A stretch of DNA of 43,683 nucleotides from Desulfarculales bacterium UBA702. Lineage in GTDB: Bacteria > Desulfobacterota > Syntrophobacteria > Syntrophobacterales > Syntrophobacteraceae. Shown piece after piece: positions 25,511-35,219 of the stretch. How positions within the stretch are numbered: position 1 is the stretch's first letter; each line of letters starts with the position of its first letter. The stretch spans positions 1-43,683 of the forward strand of contig DBMI01000022.1 of the NCBI GenBank assembly GCA_002298165.1. The letters run 5' to 3'. Made by a program: the position numbers and the translations under genes. The notes under the pieces were generated by a model. It searched no databases. It was given only the letters and a program-made list of their open reading frames with translations, and was not told the origin of the DNA.

Positions 25511-28500
25511 TCACATCCATGGTGCAACTTCGTCTTTTAGTATCTTGTTGACCAAGAAGGATTTCCCCATTTCGCCTTCGTTTTCTTTCACAGCTCTCTG
25601 GATTGCTTCTAGGTTAGCTTCGAAAAAGGTGACCCTCTGCCTTTCCTGCGGATTGTCTGTCTCAAAATTAACAAATTGTTTGCACCATCCCCAAAAGCGC
25701 CGATCGGCACACCTGAGAAACAATCTGAAAGAAGCCCATGCTAAGTTATCATTATTAATTTCGATGAATCTCCGAAACCAATGCTTTGCCCAAACATTAA
25801 CGTCATAATAGTGCTTGGCTGTATTGATTACCTTTGCTAACCAGTAGGTGAGATCCGGTCTACTGTTTTGTACCAGCCACTCACCTGCCCGATCTGTTCC
25901 GGTAAAAGCCCACAGAATGGTGGCTCTGGCCTTAAAAAATGGTGCGGAAGAGCATAAGTCGATCTTAATCTGCTTCTCTAGCCACTCCCGTGAATCCCCT
26001 TTGTTGGCAAGAACCGTCAACTCAAGTAGGTCGTGATCTGATTTGCATTCATCAAGATGCATTTTCCATCTTTCTTCAATAATTCGATTCCAGGGGGCCT
26101 CAAAAAGAGAATATCGCAGGAGAGGTATTTGAGTGGTGCTATCCACAACCCGTAACCCCTCTGTTCGATTTACTAAGAAATCATAGAGATCAACACCCAA
26201 TTCGGGATTTTGCTTTAGTAGTACTTCGCAAAGAGCTTCATAGAAACTACGATTAGTGATCAGACGTATCCTTTCTCTCTGATCTGCCAGTTCGCCCACC
26301 CAACTGGCAACTAAATCAGGGTTTTGCAGCACCACCTTATCCAATGCATAAGAGTAAAACTCTGTGGCAAACCAAATATTTCCAGCCTTTCTCTGGGCAG
26401 AAATAGTTTCTTCAAATATCTTCTGTGCAGTTGAGTGCCATCCATCTTGGTCCGGACCCATTAATTCTTCAAAATGTTCCTTCGGGGAGCATGAAGGAAT
26501 ACCACCCCAAAATGCTTCACGAGATATAAAGCGGATTGTTTTAGCCCATATTTCGCTACTTAGCCTCGGTCTAGACAGCGAAGGGATTTCAGTTTCTTTC
26601 GATTCAGAGTTAATATCCATTAATGGGAAGTCGTTAGGGAGAGATGGATAACTTGATTGTCCAAGCACGTAATGAATGGCCTTGGCGTACTCCTCAACAT
26701 CGGTGTAGTTACATCCCCTTTGATCTACAGCAAAGCCTAAATAAGCTGGGTGGATGCGGCAGCGAAGTTTTTCGAACGAAAAATCTGTTGCATGGCATGC
26801 CAGCAAAAGGCTACCCCAATGATTCTCAAGGAAAGTATGATCTTTATCCCAAGACCAGGCATTTTCGATCAGGAATCGTGCAGCTTCTTTGTAACCAAGT
26901 ATATACGTAATCTTAAGTGCATTAGCACGAACTAGGCTATCTCTGTGACTACATAGCTGCATTATTTTTGGCAAGTAAATCTGTGGAATATACGATGGAT
27001 TTGTAGCTATAAACCATAAACTTCTGTATACTTTCACTGCGTCATGGTCATTGAATAATGTGCTCACGGCCTCCCAGTTGGATGGGACCTTGAATTTGCA
27101 CTCGTATCTGCATAGATCACTTGCGCCTTGTGGCCTCCTGAGCAAAGCCTTAAGTTGTTGATCGGCATCCAATCCACCCAATACCACTTCAAATAAGAAC
27201 ATCTCTGCTTCTCTATCAACCTCATCGGAGGTCTCCCAATTTTTAATTAGTGAAATCCACTGATTGAATATTTGCTTCCGATCATCTTCGGTCATTATCA
27301 TTTCGTATTCTTGCAGAACGAAGGAAAGTTGCCGTACTGATAATTGGTTCCGTTCTCCTAATGAACGGATGATGTTTCGAAAAATGCGCGTGATAGTGAT
27401 CGGTGAATAGGCACACAGAGCTGGCTCTATATCTCTCAGGTTATGATCATCAAGAGTCATCGAGCGATTGCTCCGAACCTTTTCGGGTTGGATTACTTTT
27501 TCAAGGCCTCTTAGGCTAAATTCGATGTCATCTGGCATAGGCAGGTTCGGCTCCAAACAGAGATCCCTTAGCTTTTTAGCAATCAATGCTACCGGAGCGT
27601 CTGACTTCTTGAGGTATGCAAAATAATTTTCACGGGTCCATATATTAAATAATGAATTAGGATCTTCGCTATACGAATTGAACCAGGGGCTAGGTGGAAA
27701 TAAATTAGGTGGCAAGGTGCTTTGTGGTGTGAGAATTCTCTCACTGCCTTCGATTGAGAGCAACCGATATGCGGCTTGAAGGCAGATTACATTCTTAGTA
27801 CCTGATAAAATATGAAATTTCTTCAAAAGGTCTGGCCATAACTCCTGTGAAGATGAGCGAATTACCCAAGCAAACATATCGTACTTGTCCGGGAAATCCA
27901 TAATTGCTTCGGCCAACATGCCCCTGAAAATAGCATCAAGAAATGGTTTACGAGGCATATGCGAGATGATTGCCAGAGCAACGCGTCCCAATCTCATTTG
28001 ACCATCATCATCTATTACTGTGAAGGTCGATCCTAGAAAGTCTAAGTCCCCTGTTTGAAGGTGATCTCGACCTAACCGGCTCTGAATCTTTTCAGTGAGA
28101 GCTGTCGTTTTCTCCAATCCATCATTTGCGAATCGTCGCTGCAATGGATGGCCATTAACATGTATGAATCCTAGCCACTTTGAAAATACACCAGGCAAAA
28201 TTGCCGATAAAGATTGAGAGGACCGCCAGTGCAACAAAGCCCTCATGATTAGTTGCTGTCCCCAAGGATTATCAGAACAATCCGACCATATACGTTCGGC
28301 CAATGCGAGATAGCTTTCGGGCCGCATTGGCAAGTACTTTGCAAAACTGTGTTCTGTTTCACTCTGCGGGTTCTTTACCCCCAGCCAAGTTTGAAGCAAA
28401 ACCACACGACCGTTGTCTGGGAAATCGTCCAGGGTAAGGCTGTGTAATGCCGCCATTTCGATTATGGCAGCCTTAATATCCATTTCAGGGTATGGCTCCA

Positions 28501-30181
28501 ACCACTCCGCGGTAGTTTCCTCCAGACTCTCACCTGCCTCCCAAGCATTCTGAATACACCTGCACAATAGAAGTGCGAAACCGAGGACTAATCGTTTCTG
28601 GTCAATCTTGTAATGACCACACTGGCCAGTGAACACACCGCTGGTTATTAATTCATCAAAAGCAACGCTTTTTTCACCAACTAATTCCAATTCTTGAGTA
28701 ATTTCACTTACGGAAAACCGCGTTTTATCATTTCTGGCTTTTTCCGCGAGTGAGATCAAGAGTGACTGGAAGCTATCAACATCTATTGGCAGATTTGATT
28801 TCTTTTCCCACTTGTCGCGCCAGTCTTCGTAGATAAGACGTGCGACCGTTGGATCTCCGCCTTTCATCATAAATTCAAGGTGTTTGATGGTTAAATCGAG
28901 ATAGCGAGGTTTTGAAAGTAATGAGAGCAAGTCAGCTGGAACAGCATTGCGCGAGAGATTGTGTTTTTTGAGTGCTTCGTCCAATTCGTGGTCATCATAA
29001 GGCGGAAGCAAGAATGTCTTATTTTGGATATGGCGCAGGCTGCTAAAATTTCTTTCCCAATAAACCCTGCGAGCTGTAACGAGCAATGCTATTTGATCTT
29101 TCCAAGGACTAGTGGCGAGAGCTTCAATTAGCTGGCGCCACCATGAGTGCCCCCACCGCTCATTAATACCATCTAGAACGAGAATTGCCACAGGCCGTTT
29201 ATTCTCATCACGCTCCATCCAGCGCACCAGTCTTTTGGGCAGATGATCAGAATTCTTCATCTTAAGTTGGCGGGCAATAGCACCGGATAGCAGAGATAAA
29301 GGATTGTTACAGTTTGCTTGGGATGCGCTGAGGAAAATAATTGGTGGGAGTTCACGATCAGTTGCAATTTTCTCATTAATCCAGGATGCTAATGCCCATG
29401 TTTTACCATCACCTTCCTCTCCGATCAGGACAAATGGGAGCTTCTCATGATGCCAGTCAGCTAGCCAGGAATCAAATGCTTGCCAAACTACCCTGCGCTT
29501 GATCAGGCAAACCCTTGGCGATCCAACATGAAGTAGTTGGTGAAATTCCGCTCGGCTTGTGCTTTCGTCCTTGAAACAAGTAGCTAGCCAACTATTTTGA
29601 TTGGAATGCCACTGAGAATACCCGATCCATGAGTCTGAAAATTGTTTCCTAAGCAGCCTAAGGCGCTCCTCAAATCCAGATATGTTTCTAATTCTCTCCA
29701 AATCATCGAGAATTCCCGAGGTCTCAGTGAATGCGTTTTGCATATGCTCAATAACTATGTTGGGGGCTTGTGCGCACAATACTTCTAGAGAGCTAGGAGA
29801 ACCGTCATTGAAACATACTGGCAGAAAATCAATACCCTCACGTTTAGCCTTTCCAGCCAGTAAGGTGTTCAGTTGATCAGGTATTCGACGGCTCGTGACG
29901 AGCACCCAAAGATCGAGAGCAGGGATGTTGGTCGCAGCCTCATCTATCTCCGCACGTAGCTCGCGCTCATCCAGTTCTTTGCTCTGCCCATAGCGCTTGC
30001 ATTCAATCGCAATAACAGTGGCACAGGAATCATCAGATCTCATGTCCCGGCCCTGCTGGCTCCCAGGCCTAGCTAAAAAGAATCTTTTGCCCGTCAAATT
30101 CCCCATAAGCTTGACAATTAGCCCTTCAAATCCGATCAAACCGGTTGGGCTGAGAGCACGTATTGCATTAACAAGGTTCAT
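25511..30181 (-). CDS. Nuclease-STAND NTPase, AVAST (Avs)-like anti-phage sensor candidate
   Basis: A 1,556-residue cytoplasmic protein. Residues 1-~150 look like an Mrr/PD-(D/E)XK nuclease: FE19, then GRD46 and IECKRYG with Glu60 and Lys62. A STAND/NACHT-type NTPase follows, with Walker A GEEGDGKT (~residues 252-260) and Walker B ILVLDGINE (~residue 336). Residues ~550-1556 are a long, probably helical-repeat region with no family I can name. The arrangement nuclease - STAND - large sensor matches lone-gene AVAST systems, closest in design to Mrr-type Avs4. Those recognise phage terminase or portal proteins and then activate the nuclease. The ribosome-binding site GGGAGATATT precedes the ATG. 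The gene is clearly AT-richer than its neighbours, with a codon style that fits horizontal transfer. Subtype assignment is uncertain. Confidence 0.68.
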   Translation of the reverse strand: MNLVNAIRALSPTGLIGFEGLIVKLMGNLTGKRFFLARPGSQQGRDMRSDDSCATVIAIECKRYGQSKELDERELRAEIDEAATNIPALDLWVLVTSRRIPDQLNTLLAGKAKREGIDFLPVCFNDGSPSSLEVLCAQAPNIVIEHMQNAFTETSGILDDLERIRNISGFEERLRLLRKQFSDSWIGYSQWHSNQNSWLATCFKDESTSRAEFHQLLHVGSPRVCLIKRRVVWQAFDSWLADWHHEKLPFVLIGEEGDGKTWALASWINEKIATDRELPPIIFLSASQANCNNPLSLLSGAIARQLKMKNSDHLPKRLVRWMERDENKRPVAILVLDGINERWGHSWWRQLIEALATSPWKDQIALLVTARRVYWERNFSSLRHIQNKTFLLPPYDDHELDEALKKHNLSRNAVPADLLSLLSKPRYLDLTIKHLEFMMKGGDPTVARLIYEDWRDKWEKKSNLPIDVDSFQSLLISLAEKARNDKTRFSVSEITQELELVGEKSVAFDELITSGVFTGQCGHYKIDQKRLVLGFALLLCRCIQNAWEAGESLEETTAEWLEPYPEMDIKAAIIEMAALHSLTLDDFPDNGRVVLLQTWLGVKNPQSETEHSFAKYLPMRPESYLALAERIWSDCSDNPWGQQLIMRALLHWRSSQSLSAILPGVFSKWLGFIHVNGHPLQRRFANDGLEKTTALTEKIQSRLGRDHLQTGDLDFLGSTFTVIDDDGQMRLGRVALAIISHMPRKPFLDAIFRGMLAEAIMDFPDKYDMFAWVIRSSSQELWPDLLKKFHILSGTKNVICLQAAYRLLSIEGSERILTPQSTLPPNLFPPSPWFNSYSEDPNSLFNIWTRENYFAYLKKSDAPVALIAKKLRDLCLEPNLPMPDDIEFSLRGLEKVIQPEKVRSNRSMTLDDHNLRDIEPALCAYSPITITRIFRNIIRSLGERNQLSVRQLSFVLQEYEMIMTEDDRKQIFNQWISLIKNWETSDEVDREAEMFLFEVVLGGLDADQQLKALLRRPQGASDLCRYECKFKVPSNWEAVSTLFNDHDAVKVYRSLWFIATNPSYIPQIYLPKIMQLCSHRDSLVRANALKITYILGYKEAARFLIENAWSWDKDHTFLENHWGSLLLACHATDFSFEKLRCRIHPAYLGFAVDQRGCNYTDVEEYAKAIHYVLGQSSYPSLPNDFPLMDINSESKETEIPSLSRPRLSSEIWAKTIRFISREAFWGGIPSCSPKEHFEELMGPDQDGWHSTAQKIFEETISAQRKAGNIWFATEFYSYALDKVVLQNPDLVASWVGELADQRERIRLITNRSFYEALCEVLLKQNPELGVDLYDFLVNRTEGLRVVDSTTQIPLLRYSLFEAPWNRIIEERWKMHLDECKSDHDLLELTVLANKGDSREWLEKQIKIDLCSSAPFFKARATILWAFTGTDRAGEWLVQNSRPDLTYWLAKVINTAKHYYDVNVWAKHWFRRFIEINNDNLAWASFRLFLRCADRRFWGWCKQFVNFETDNPQERQRVTFFEANLEAIQRAVKENEGEMGKSFLVNKILKDEVAPWM

Positions 30182-30329
30182 AATATCTCCCGAGGAACAC
30201 GCGGCGGCTCAGGGGCCGTTGCGCTCTGCGAATTCGCTCGCGAATTTGATTGACGGTGAAAAGTTGCCAAAAACTAGACAGCTGGTGGTCGCAACTCATA
30301 GCGCCTTAAACCGCGATGTCTTTGCTGTC

Positions 30330-30348
30330 GTCTTCAACGAATGAAGAC
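30330..30348. promoter_or_regulatory. Inverted repeat in the STAND gene leader
   Basis: GTCTTCA (30330-30336) pairs perfectly with TGAAGAC (30342-30348) around a 5-base loop. It sits just downstream of the -10 box of the candidate promoter, where an operator or early leader hairpin would act. Confidence 0.35.
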
Positions 30349-30357
30349 ACTTGGCTA

Positions 30358-30386
30358 AGTATCAAATATTAGAGATCAATAATCAA
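30358..30386 (-). promoter_or_regulatory. Probable promoter of the STAND NTPase gene
   Basis: On the minus strand TTGATT (30386-30381) is followed after exactly 17 bases by GATACT (30363-30358). This is a good sigma70-type arrangement about 177 bases upstream of the start codon. The local sequence is AT-rich compared with the housekeeping genes on both sides. Confidence 0.45.
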
Positions 30387-30415
30387 GGAAGGTGTTAAGT
30401 CATGGAAATCAGGGG

Positions 30416-31207
30416 CTAATCTAAGCCATTCAATTCGAATGCGGGCGTAATCACGTCCTGTTTAGCCACATCAAAGCACACGCACTCCCATTTTTCGCAG
30501 GCGCGAAGCTTCTCGCAGCTTTCAAGAACCAGGTCGGGATGGTTGTTGGTCTCGCTCAGATGGGCGAGAACAACGAAGCGCATCTTCTCGTGATAAACGT
30601 CATCGAGCAACTGGCGGGAGTCATCGTTTGAGAGGTGGCCATGGGCGGAGCGAATACGCTGTTTGAGATGCCAGGGATATGGGCCTTCCATGAGCCTGTT
30701 GATGTCGTGATTGGATTCGAGTACAAGGCCCTGGCACCCCTGGAGCCGTACCTGCACGAGTTTTGTCGCTGTACCGAGGTCTGTGCAAATTCCCAGCCGC
30801 GATCCTTCGTGCTCGATGATAAACCCGGCCGACTCTCTTGCGTCGTGAGAGGTTGCAAAGGCATGTATCCTGAGGTCCCCCAACTCGAATGATTTTCCGG
30901 TGCTGAAGACTGAAACGGAAGATAATCGGCCAATCTCGGGAGGTAAATGGTCGAGCGTTCCTCGCGTCATGAAAACCGGCAGGTCGAAGCGCCTGCTGAG
31001 AACTCCAGCAGCACTGACATGATCTCTATGTTCGTGTGATACAACAATACCGTCGAGATCTTTTGCCCCGGCACAGGTTTTTTCCAGCCTTTTGACCACT
31101 TCCTTACAGGTCGTCCCAGCGTCTACAAGGATGCGCGTTTTCGGGCTGCAAACCAGAATGGAGTTTCCCCTGGAGCCGCTGGCCAGCACCTGGCAAAGCA
31201 GAGACAT
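30416..31207 (-). CDS. YycJ-type metallo-beta-lactamase-fold hydrolase
   Basis: 263 residues with the metal motif HEHRDH (His58, His60, Asp62, His63) and a start MSLLCQVLASGSRGNS typical of the YycJ/WalJ branch. That branch is thought to act as a nuclease or phosphodiesterase. A later HGHLSNDDSRQLL segment and VLAHLSETNNHP supply further metal ligands. It begins 5 bases after the M16 peptidase stop, so it belongs to the end of the rimP-pnp gene run. It lies upstream of the STAND gene but is separated from it by about 235 bases with an independent promoter candidate, so I treat it as housekeeping. Confidence 0.82.
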   Translation of the reverse strand: MSLLCQVLASGSRGNSILVCSPKTRILVDAGTTCKEVVKRLEKTCAGAKDLDGIVVSHEHRDHVSAAGVLSRRFDLPVFMTRGTLDHLPPEIGRLSSVSVFSTGKSFELGDLRIHAFATSHDARESAGFIIEHEGSRLGICTDLGTATKLVQVRLQGCQGLVLESNHDINRLMEGPYPWHLKQRIRSAHGHLSNDDSRQLLDDVYHEKMRFVVLAHLSETNNHPDLVLESCEKLRACEKWECVCFDVAKQDVITPAFELNGLD

Positions 31208-31212
31208 CCCGC

Positions 31213-32475
31213 CTATCCTTCGGCCAGAAGTTTTTCCAGTTGCGCCGATTCCATGTTAACCGGCCCATAGAGCATGACAGCCATTTTGTCCCGGCCATAA
31301 ACGTCCAGAAACCAGCTCTGTATGTCCCGTGGGGTGACGCGGTTCATTTTGTCTTCGATTTCGTCGAAGGGAACATAGCGGCCGAAAAGGAATTCATTCT
31401 TGGCAAGCCGGTTCATGCGAGAATCATTGCTCTCCGCATTTATGTACATGTTGCCCTTTACGTATTCCTTGGCCGCCGATAATTCCGATTCAGGAATCAG
31501 AGTATTTGCAAGCGTGGAAAGCTCGCCTTTTATGAGCCTCAGGACCTGCTCGACATTTTCGGGAGAGATGCCGGCATAAATTCCGAGCATTCCCGCATCT
31601 TCATGGCTGTGGCAAAATGAGTAAACCGAGTATGCGAGGCCGCGCTTTTCGCGAATTTCCTGGAAAAGGCGGCTGCTCATGCTGCTTCCCAGGATAACGT
31701 TAAGAAGGTGGGATTTAAATCGTGCCTCATCCGTTTGGGAAGATCCCTGCATCCCTATTGTCAGGTGAACCTGTTCGAGGTCTTTCTGGACGACATGGGA
31801 GAAGAAGTGGTGCCGCGGATTTTCCCGCGGGGGCCGCCTGGTAGGGTGATTGAGCTTTTCCATCGAGGGGGCTATCAGATCCAGAAACTGCTCATGCTCC
31901 AGATTGCCGGCAGCGGATATGACTATCTCTCCAGGATGAAAGTTTCTGGACACATAGCCAAGCATCTCGTCGCGCCGGATCTTTTCAACCGTCTCGACAG
32001 AACCGTAGATGGGCAGCCCGAGTGTGTTGAATTTCCAGAAATTTTCCTGAAAAAGAACATGGATGTATTCGTCGGGCGTATCCTCGACCATCCTGATTTC
32101 CTGGAGAATGACATTTTGCTCGCGCCCGATTTCCTCGGGTGAAAAAAGCGACTCCAGGAACAAATCAGTCAGCAGGTCGATCAACACGGGCAGGTGAGCT
32201 GCAAGAACTTTTGCGTGAAAGCAAACATGCTCCTTGGAAGTAAAGGCATTGGCGAAGCCGCCCACGGCGTCGAATTCCTTTGCTATATCCAGAGCGCTTC
32301 GACGCTGTGTGCCCTTGAAGAGCATGTGCTCGATAAAATGCGTTATACCCCGCTCTTCGAAAGATTCGTCGCGGGAGCCAACATTGACCCAGATGCCGGT
32401 GGAGACCGAGTGGGCGAACGGAATCTTTTCCGTGACCACCCGAATCCCATTTCGGAGAACCGTTTTCCGGTACAA
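31213..32475 (-). CDS. M16-family (insulinase/processing-peptidase-like) zinc peptidase
   Basis: 420 residues, the usual single-chain length. The inverted zinc motif HFIEH (His46, Glu49, His50) and a downstream Glu in LQEIRMVEDTPDE (Glu126) are the three zinc ligands plus catalytic Glu. The C-terminal half (RGLAYSVYSF, the substrate-clamp Arg/Tyr region) is also conserved. The start codon is TTG, preceded by AAGGA at 6 bases; there is no ATG in a better place. Genes of this type commonly follow pnp in bacteria, and its natural substrate is unknown. Confidence 0.85.
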   Translation of the reverse strand: MYRKTVLRNGIRVVTEKIPFAHSVSTGIWVNVGSRDESFEERGITHFIEHMLFKGTQRRSALDIAKEFDAVGGFANAFTSKEHVCFHAKVLAAHLPVLIDLLTDLFLESLFSPEEIGREQNVILQEIRMVEDTPDEYIHVLFQENFWKFNTLGLPIYGSVETVEKIRRDEMLGYVSRNFHPGEIVISAAGNLEHEQFLDLIAPSMEKLNHPTRRPPRENPRHHFFSHVVQKDLEQVHLTIGMQGSSQTDEARFKSHLLNVILGSSMSSRLFQEIREKRGLAYSVYSFCHSHEDAGMLGIYAGISPENVEQVLRLIKGELSTLANTLIPESELSAAKEYVKGNMYINAESNDSRMNRLAKNEFLFGRYVPFDEIEDKMNRVTPRDIQSWFLDVYGRDKMAVMLYGPVNMESAQLEKLLAEG

Positions 32476-32629
32476 CTTTATTCCTTTTCACGGAGGTCGG
32501 AGGACGAATGACGGAGAACGGATATCGAATACCGGATAATCAAGGACCCTCGGATGGGGAAGAGCGGACCTCCGAAATCCGCCTCCCACCCATTCCTTCT
32601 GCCGGTCTCCACCTTCCGTCTTCCGATTG

Positions 32630-34729
32630 CTATTGGCTCTGTTCTTCCGGCGGCGGCAAAGCGGCTTTTCGGCTGAGCCGGATCCTGCCGTCCTTGTCTA
32701 TGTCGATTACCTTAACCAGGACTTCGTCGCCTTCGTTAACAACGTCCGTCACTTTGCGAACGCGGTGGTGTTCGAGTTGCGAGATGTGAATAAGCCCCTC
32801 GGTATTGGGCAGAATTTCCGCAAAAGCCCCAAAATCGGTTACCCGAACTATTTTGGCCATGTAATTCTGCCCGATTTCAGGCTCGGCGGTGATCATCCTG
32901 ATCTTGTTGATTGCCTTATCACATGCAGCCCCGTCAGGGCTCATTACAACGACTCTGCCACTGTCGTCAATGTCGATTTTTGTTCCGGTCTCGGCAACGA
33001 GTGCGCGGATAACCTTGCCTCCCGGACCGATAACATCCCGGATCTTATCGGGATTAATCTGTATCGTGATAACCCGGGGAGCGTATGGCGAAAGCTCGCC
33101 CCGAGGCTGATTGAGGGCTTCCTTCATCTTGCCAAGTATGTGAATTCGCCCGGCTCGCGCCTGTTCGAGTGCCTGGCGAAGAATTTCCCGGTTTACACCG
33201 GAAATTTTTACATCCATCTGAAATGCGGTTATACCTTCCGGGGTGCCGGTCACCTTGAAGTCCATATCTCCAAGGTGGTCCTCATCGCCCAGAATGTCCG
33301 AGATGACTATGAACTCATCTCCTTCTTTGATCAGCCCCATAGCAATTCCCGCGACTGCTTCACTGACGGGCACTCCCGCATCCATAAGCGCCAGGGAGGA
33401 GCCGCACACGGTTGCCATTGAACTCGATCCGTTCGATTCAAGGACCTCGGATACCACTCGAATTGTATACGGAAATTCCCCGTTTTTGGGCAAAGACGGC
33501 TTTATGGAGCGTTCAGCAAGGGCGCCGTGGCCGATTTCACGCCTTCCCGGTCCCCTGAGCGGCCGGGCTTCGCCAACCGAAAAGGGCGGGAAATTGTAAT
33601 GGAGCATGAAAGACTTGAATGTCTCGCCGGCAAGGGCTTCTATTTTTTGCTCATCGGAGGAAGAACCAAGAGTTACTACCGCGATCACCTGGGTCTCACC
33701 CCTGGTAAAAAGAGCCGATCCGTGAGTGCGCGGAAGCATTCCCACCTTGATGGTTATCGGCCGGATTTCGTCAAAAGCGCGGCCATCGATCCTTCGGCGC
33801 TGTTCGACCATCATGCGCCGAACTACACTTTTTTCCAGCTCATCGAGAATTCCGTCGATTTCCTTTTCCCTGCCTTCATAATCGGCGGCAAGTTCTTCTC
33901 GAACCCGCTTCTTAAGGGCTCTGCGTGCGTCACGGCGGGCGAACTTCTCGGGGGTTGTCATAACCAGGCGCATCTCATCGAGCGCAAGCGCGTGTACCCT
34001 CTGAACCAGTGTTTCGTCAACCTCAACCACCGGGGCAGGCTCTTTGACCCGTGCGACCAGCCGCTGCAGTTCGTCCTGGGCATCGCAAATCGGCACTATG
34101 GCCCTGTGAGCGAACATGATCGCGTCGGCAATATCTTCCTCGGGCACAAATTGTGCGCCGCCTTCAACCATTACGACTGCATCACGGCTTCCGGCCACAA
34201 CAACGTTCATGTCGCTTTCGGCAAGCTGGGCCGAAGTTGGATTTATAACGAATTCGCCGCCTACACGGCCCACTCTCACGGCTGCAACCGGCCCGTTGAA
34301 GGGGACAGAGGAGATGTGCAATGCGGCGGATGCACCGATCAGGGCTATTACATCGGGCTCGTTGTCGAGATCGACTGACATTACCGTTGCGATTACCTGG
34401 GTTTCATAAACCCACTTCTTCGGGAAAAGCGGGCGAATGGGGCGATCTATCAATCGGGAGGTCAGAGTCTCTTTTTCGCTCGGGCGCCCGATTTCACGGC
34501 GGAAAAAACTTCCGGGAATTCTTCCGACCGCGTAGCTCATCTCCTGGTAGTCCACCGAGAGCGGCAGGAAATCGATTCCTTCCCTCACGCGGTCCTCTTT
34601 AGTGGCAGCAACTATCACCACTGTGTCCCCGTACCTCATCAGAACGGAACCGCCTGCCTGTCTTGCCACTTCCCCGGTTTCTAAAATGAGCACTCGTCCG
34701 CCCACTTCAACCTGCACTGAATGTTTCAT
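32630..34729 (-). CDS. pnp: Polyribonucleotide nucleotidyltransferase (PNPase)
   Basis: 699 residues, normal for PNPase. It degrades RNA 3' to 5' by phosphorolysis and can add tails. It has two RNase PH-like domains (GIDFLPLSVDYQEMSYAVGRIPGSFFRREIGRPSEKE and the later TRGETQVIAVVTLG / PLRGPGRREIGHGALAERS). These are followed by a KH domain with GPGG in DVIGPGGKVIRAL and a C-terminal S1 domain (GQNYMAKIVRVTDFGAFAEI). It sits directly after rpsO, the order also found in E. coli. The C-terminal tail after S1 is short. Confidence 0.96.
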   Translation of the reverse strand: MKHSVQVEVGGRVLILETGEVARQAGGSVLMRYGDTVVIVAATKEDRVREGIDFLPLSVDYQEMSYAVGRIPGSFFRREIGRPSEKETLTSRLIDRPIRPLFPKKWVYETQVIATVMSVDLDNEPDVIALIGASAALHISSVPFNGPVAAVRVGRVGGEFVINPTSAQLAESDMNVVVAGSRDAVVMVEGGAQFVPEEDIADAIMFAHRAIVPICDAQDELQRLVARVKEPAPVVEVDETLVQRVHALALDEMRLVMTTPEKFARRDARRALKKRVREELAADYEGREKEIDGILDELEKSVVRRMMVEQRRRIDGRAFDEIRPITIKVGMLPRTHGSALFTRGETQVIAVVTLGSSSDEQKIEALAGETFKSFMLHYNFPPFSVGEARPLRGPGRREIGHGALAERSIKPSLPKNGEFPYTIRVVSEVLESNGSSSMATVCGSSLALMDAGVPVSEAVAGIAMGLIKEGDEFIVISDILGDEDHLGDMDFKVTGTPEGITAFQMDVKISGVNREILRQALEQARAGRIHILGKMKEALNQPRGELSPYAPRVITIQINPDKIRDVIGPGGKVIRALVAETGTKIDIDDSGRVVVMSPDGAACDKAINKIRMITAEPEIGQNYMAKIVRVTDFGAFAEILPNTEGLIHISQLEHHRVRKVTDVVNEGDEVLVKVIDIDKDGRIRLSRKAALPPPEEQSQ

Positions 34730-34800
34730 CTATGTGTTTTCCTTCTCTACGACAATTTCAATTCGGTACGCGTTCGGCGATCCGAATAGCGGTAAATTCC

Positions 34801-35070
34801 TTAACGGCGCAATCCAAGCCGTTCAATAACGCTGTTGTAGCGGTCGATGCTCTTTCTTTTAAGATAATTCAGCAACTGCCTGCGCTGGCCAACAAGCTTG
34901 AGGAGCCCTCTACGCGAGTGGTGGTCCTTTTTGTGTGTCTTGAAGTGCTCGGTCAGATAAGTGATCCTTTCACTTAGCAGCGCGATCTGAACTTCCGGAG
35001 ACCCGGTGTCGGACGGATGCACTCTGAAATCGTCAATTATCTCTTTCTTCTTGTCCGGTGTCATTACCAC
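34801..35070 (-). CDS. rpsO: 30S ribosomal protein S15
   Basis: 89 residues, exactly the usual length if translation starts at the GTG at 35070. That codon has an AAGGAGG ribosome-binding site about 9 bases upstream. The ATG at 35064 is too far from that site, and the upstream ATG at 35094 lies before it. S15 binds 16S rRNA early in assembly of the small subunit. The motif DTGSPEVQIALLSERITYLTEHF, then HKKDHHSRRGLLKLVGQRRQLLNYLK and RLGLRR, is the S15 signature. It lies between truB and pnp. Confidence 0.95.
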   Translation of the reverse strand: MVMTPDKKKEIIDDFRVHPSDTGSPEVQIALLSERITYLTEHFKTHKKDHHSRRGLLKLVGQRRQLLNYLKRKSIDRYNSVIERLGLRR

Positions 35071-35219
35071 GGCAGATAACCTCCTTGATTGCATTGCGAG
35101 CCCTAGAGGCTCAAGTTTTGGAATTGCGCCAATTTCGCGGCCACCTTCTCTTTGGTGGCCTTACCTTTACTCTTGATTTTTTACAAAACGGCGTGGCTGG
35201 AAGCCCGCCAAACTTTTGC
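35071..35219 (-). promoter_or_regulatory. Structured rpsO leader
   Basis: The 149 bases before rpsO contain two hairpins. The first is GGCCACC / GGTGGCC (35139-35160, 7 bp, 8-nt loop); the second is GAGCC / GGCTC nearer the ribosome-binding site. S15 represses its own translation through leader structures in several bacteria, so this is a candidate S15-binding leader. The pairing is seen; the regulation is inferred. Confidence 0.4.

Noticed and set aside
30416..32475. MBL-fold and M16 peptidase genes next to the STAND gene, recalling the MBL-protease-STAND layout of type I AVAST.
   Set aside because: Both are typical housekeeping neighbours of pnp, the protease is M16 and not trypsin-like, and the STAND gene has its own promoter and different base composition.
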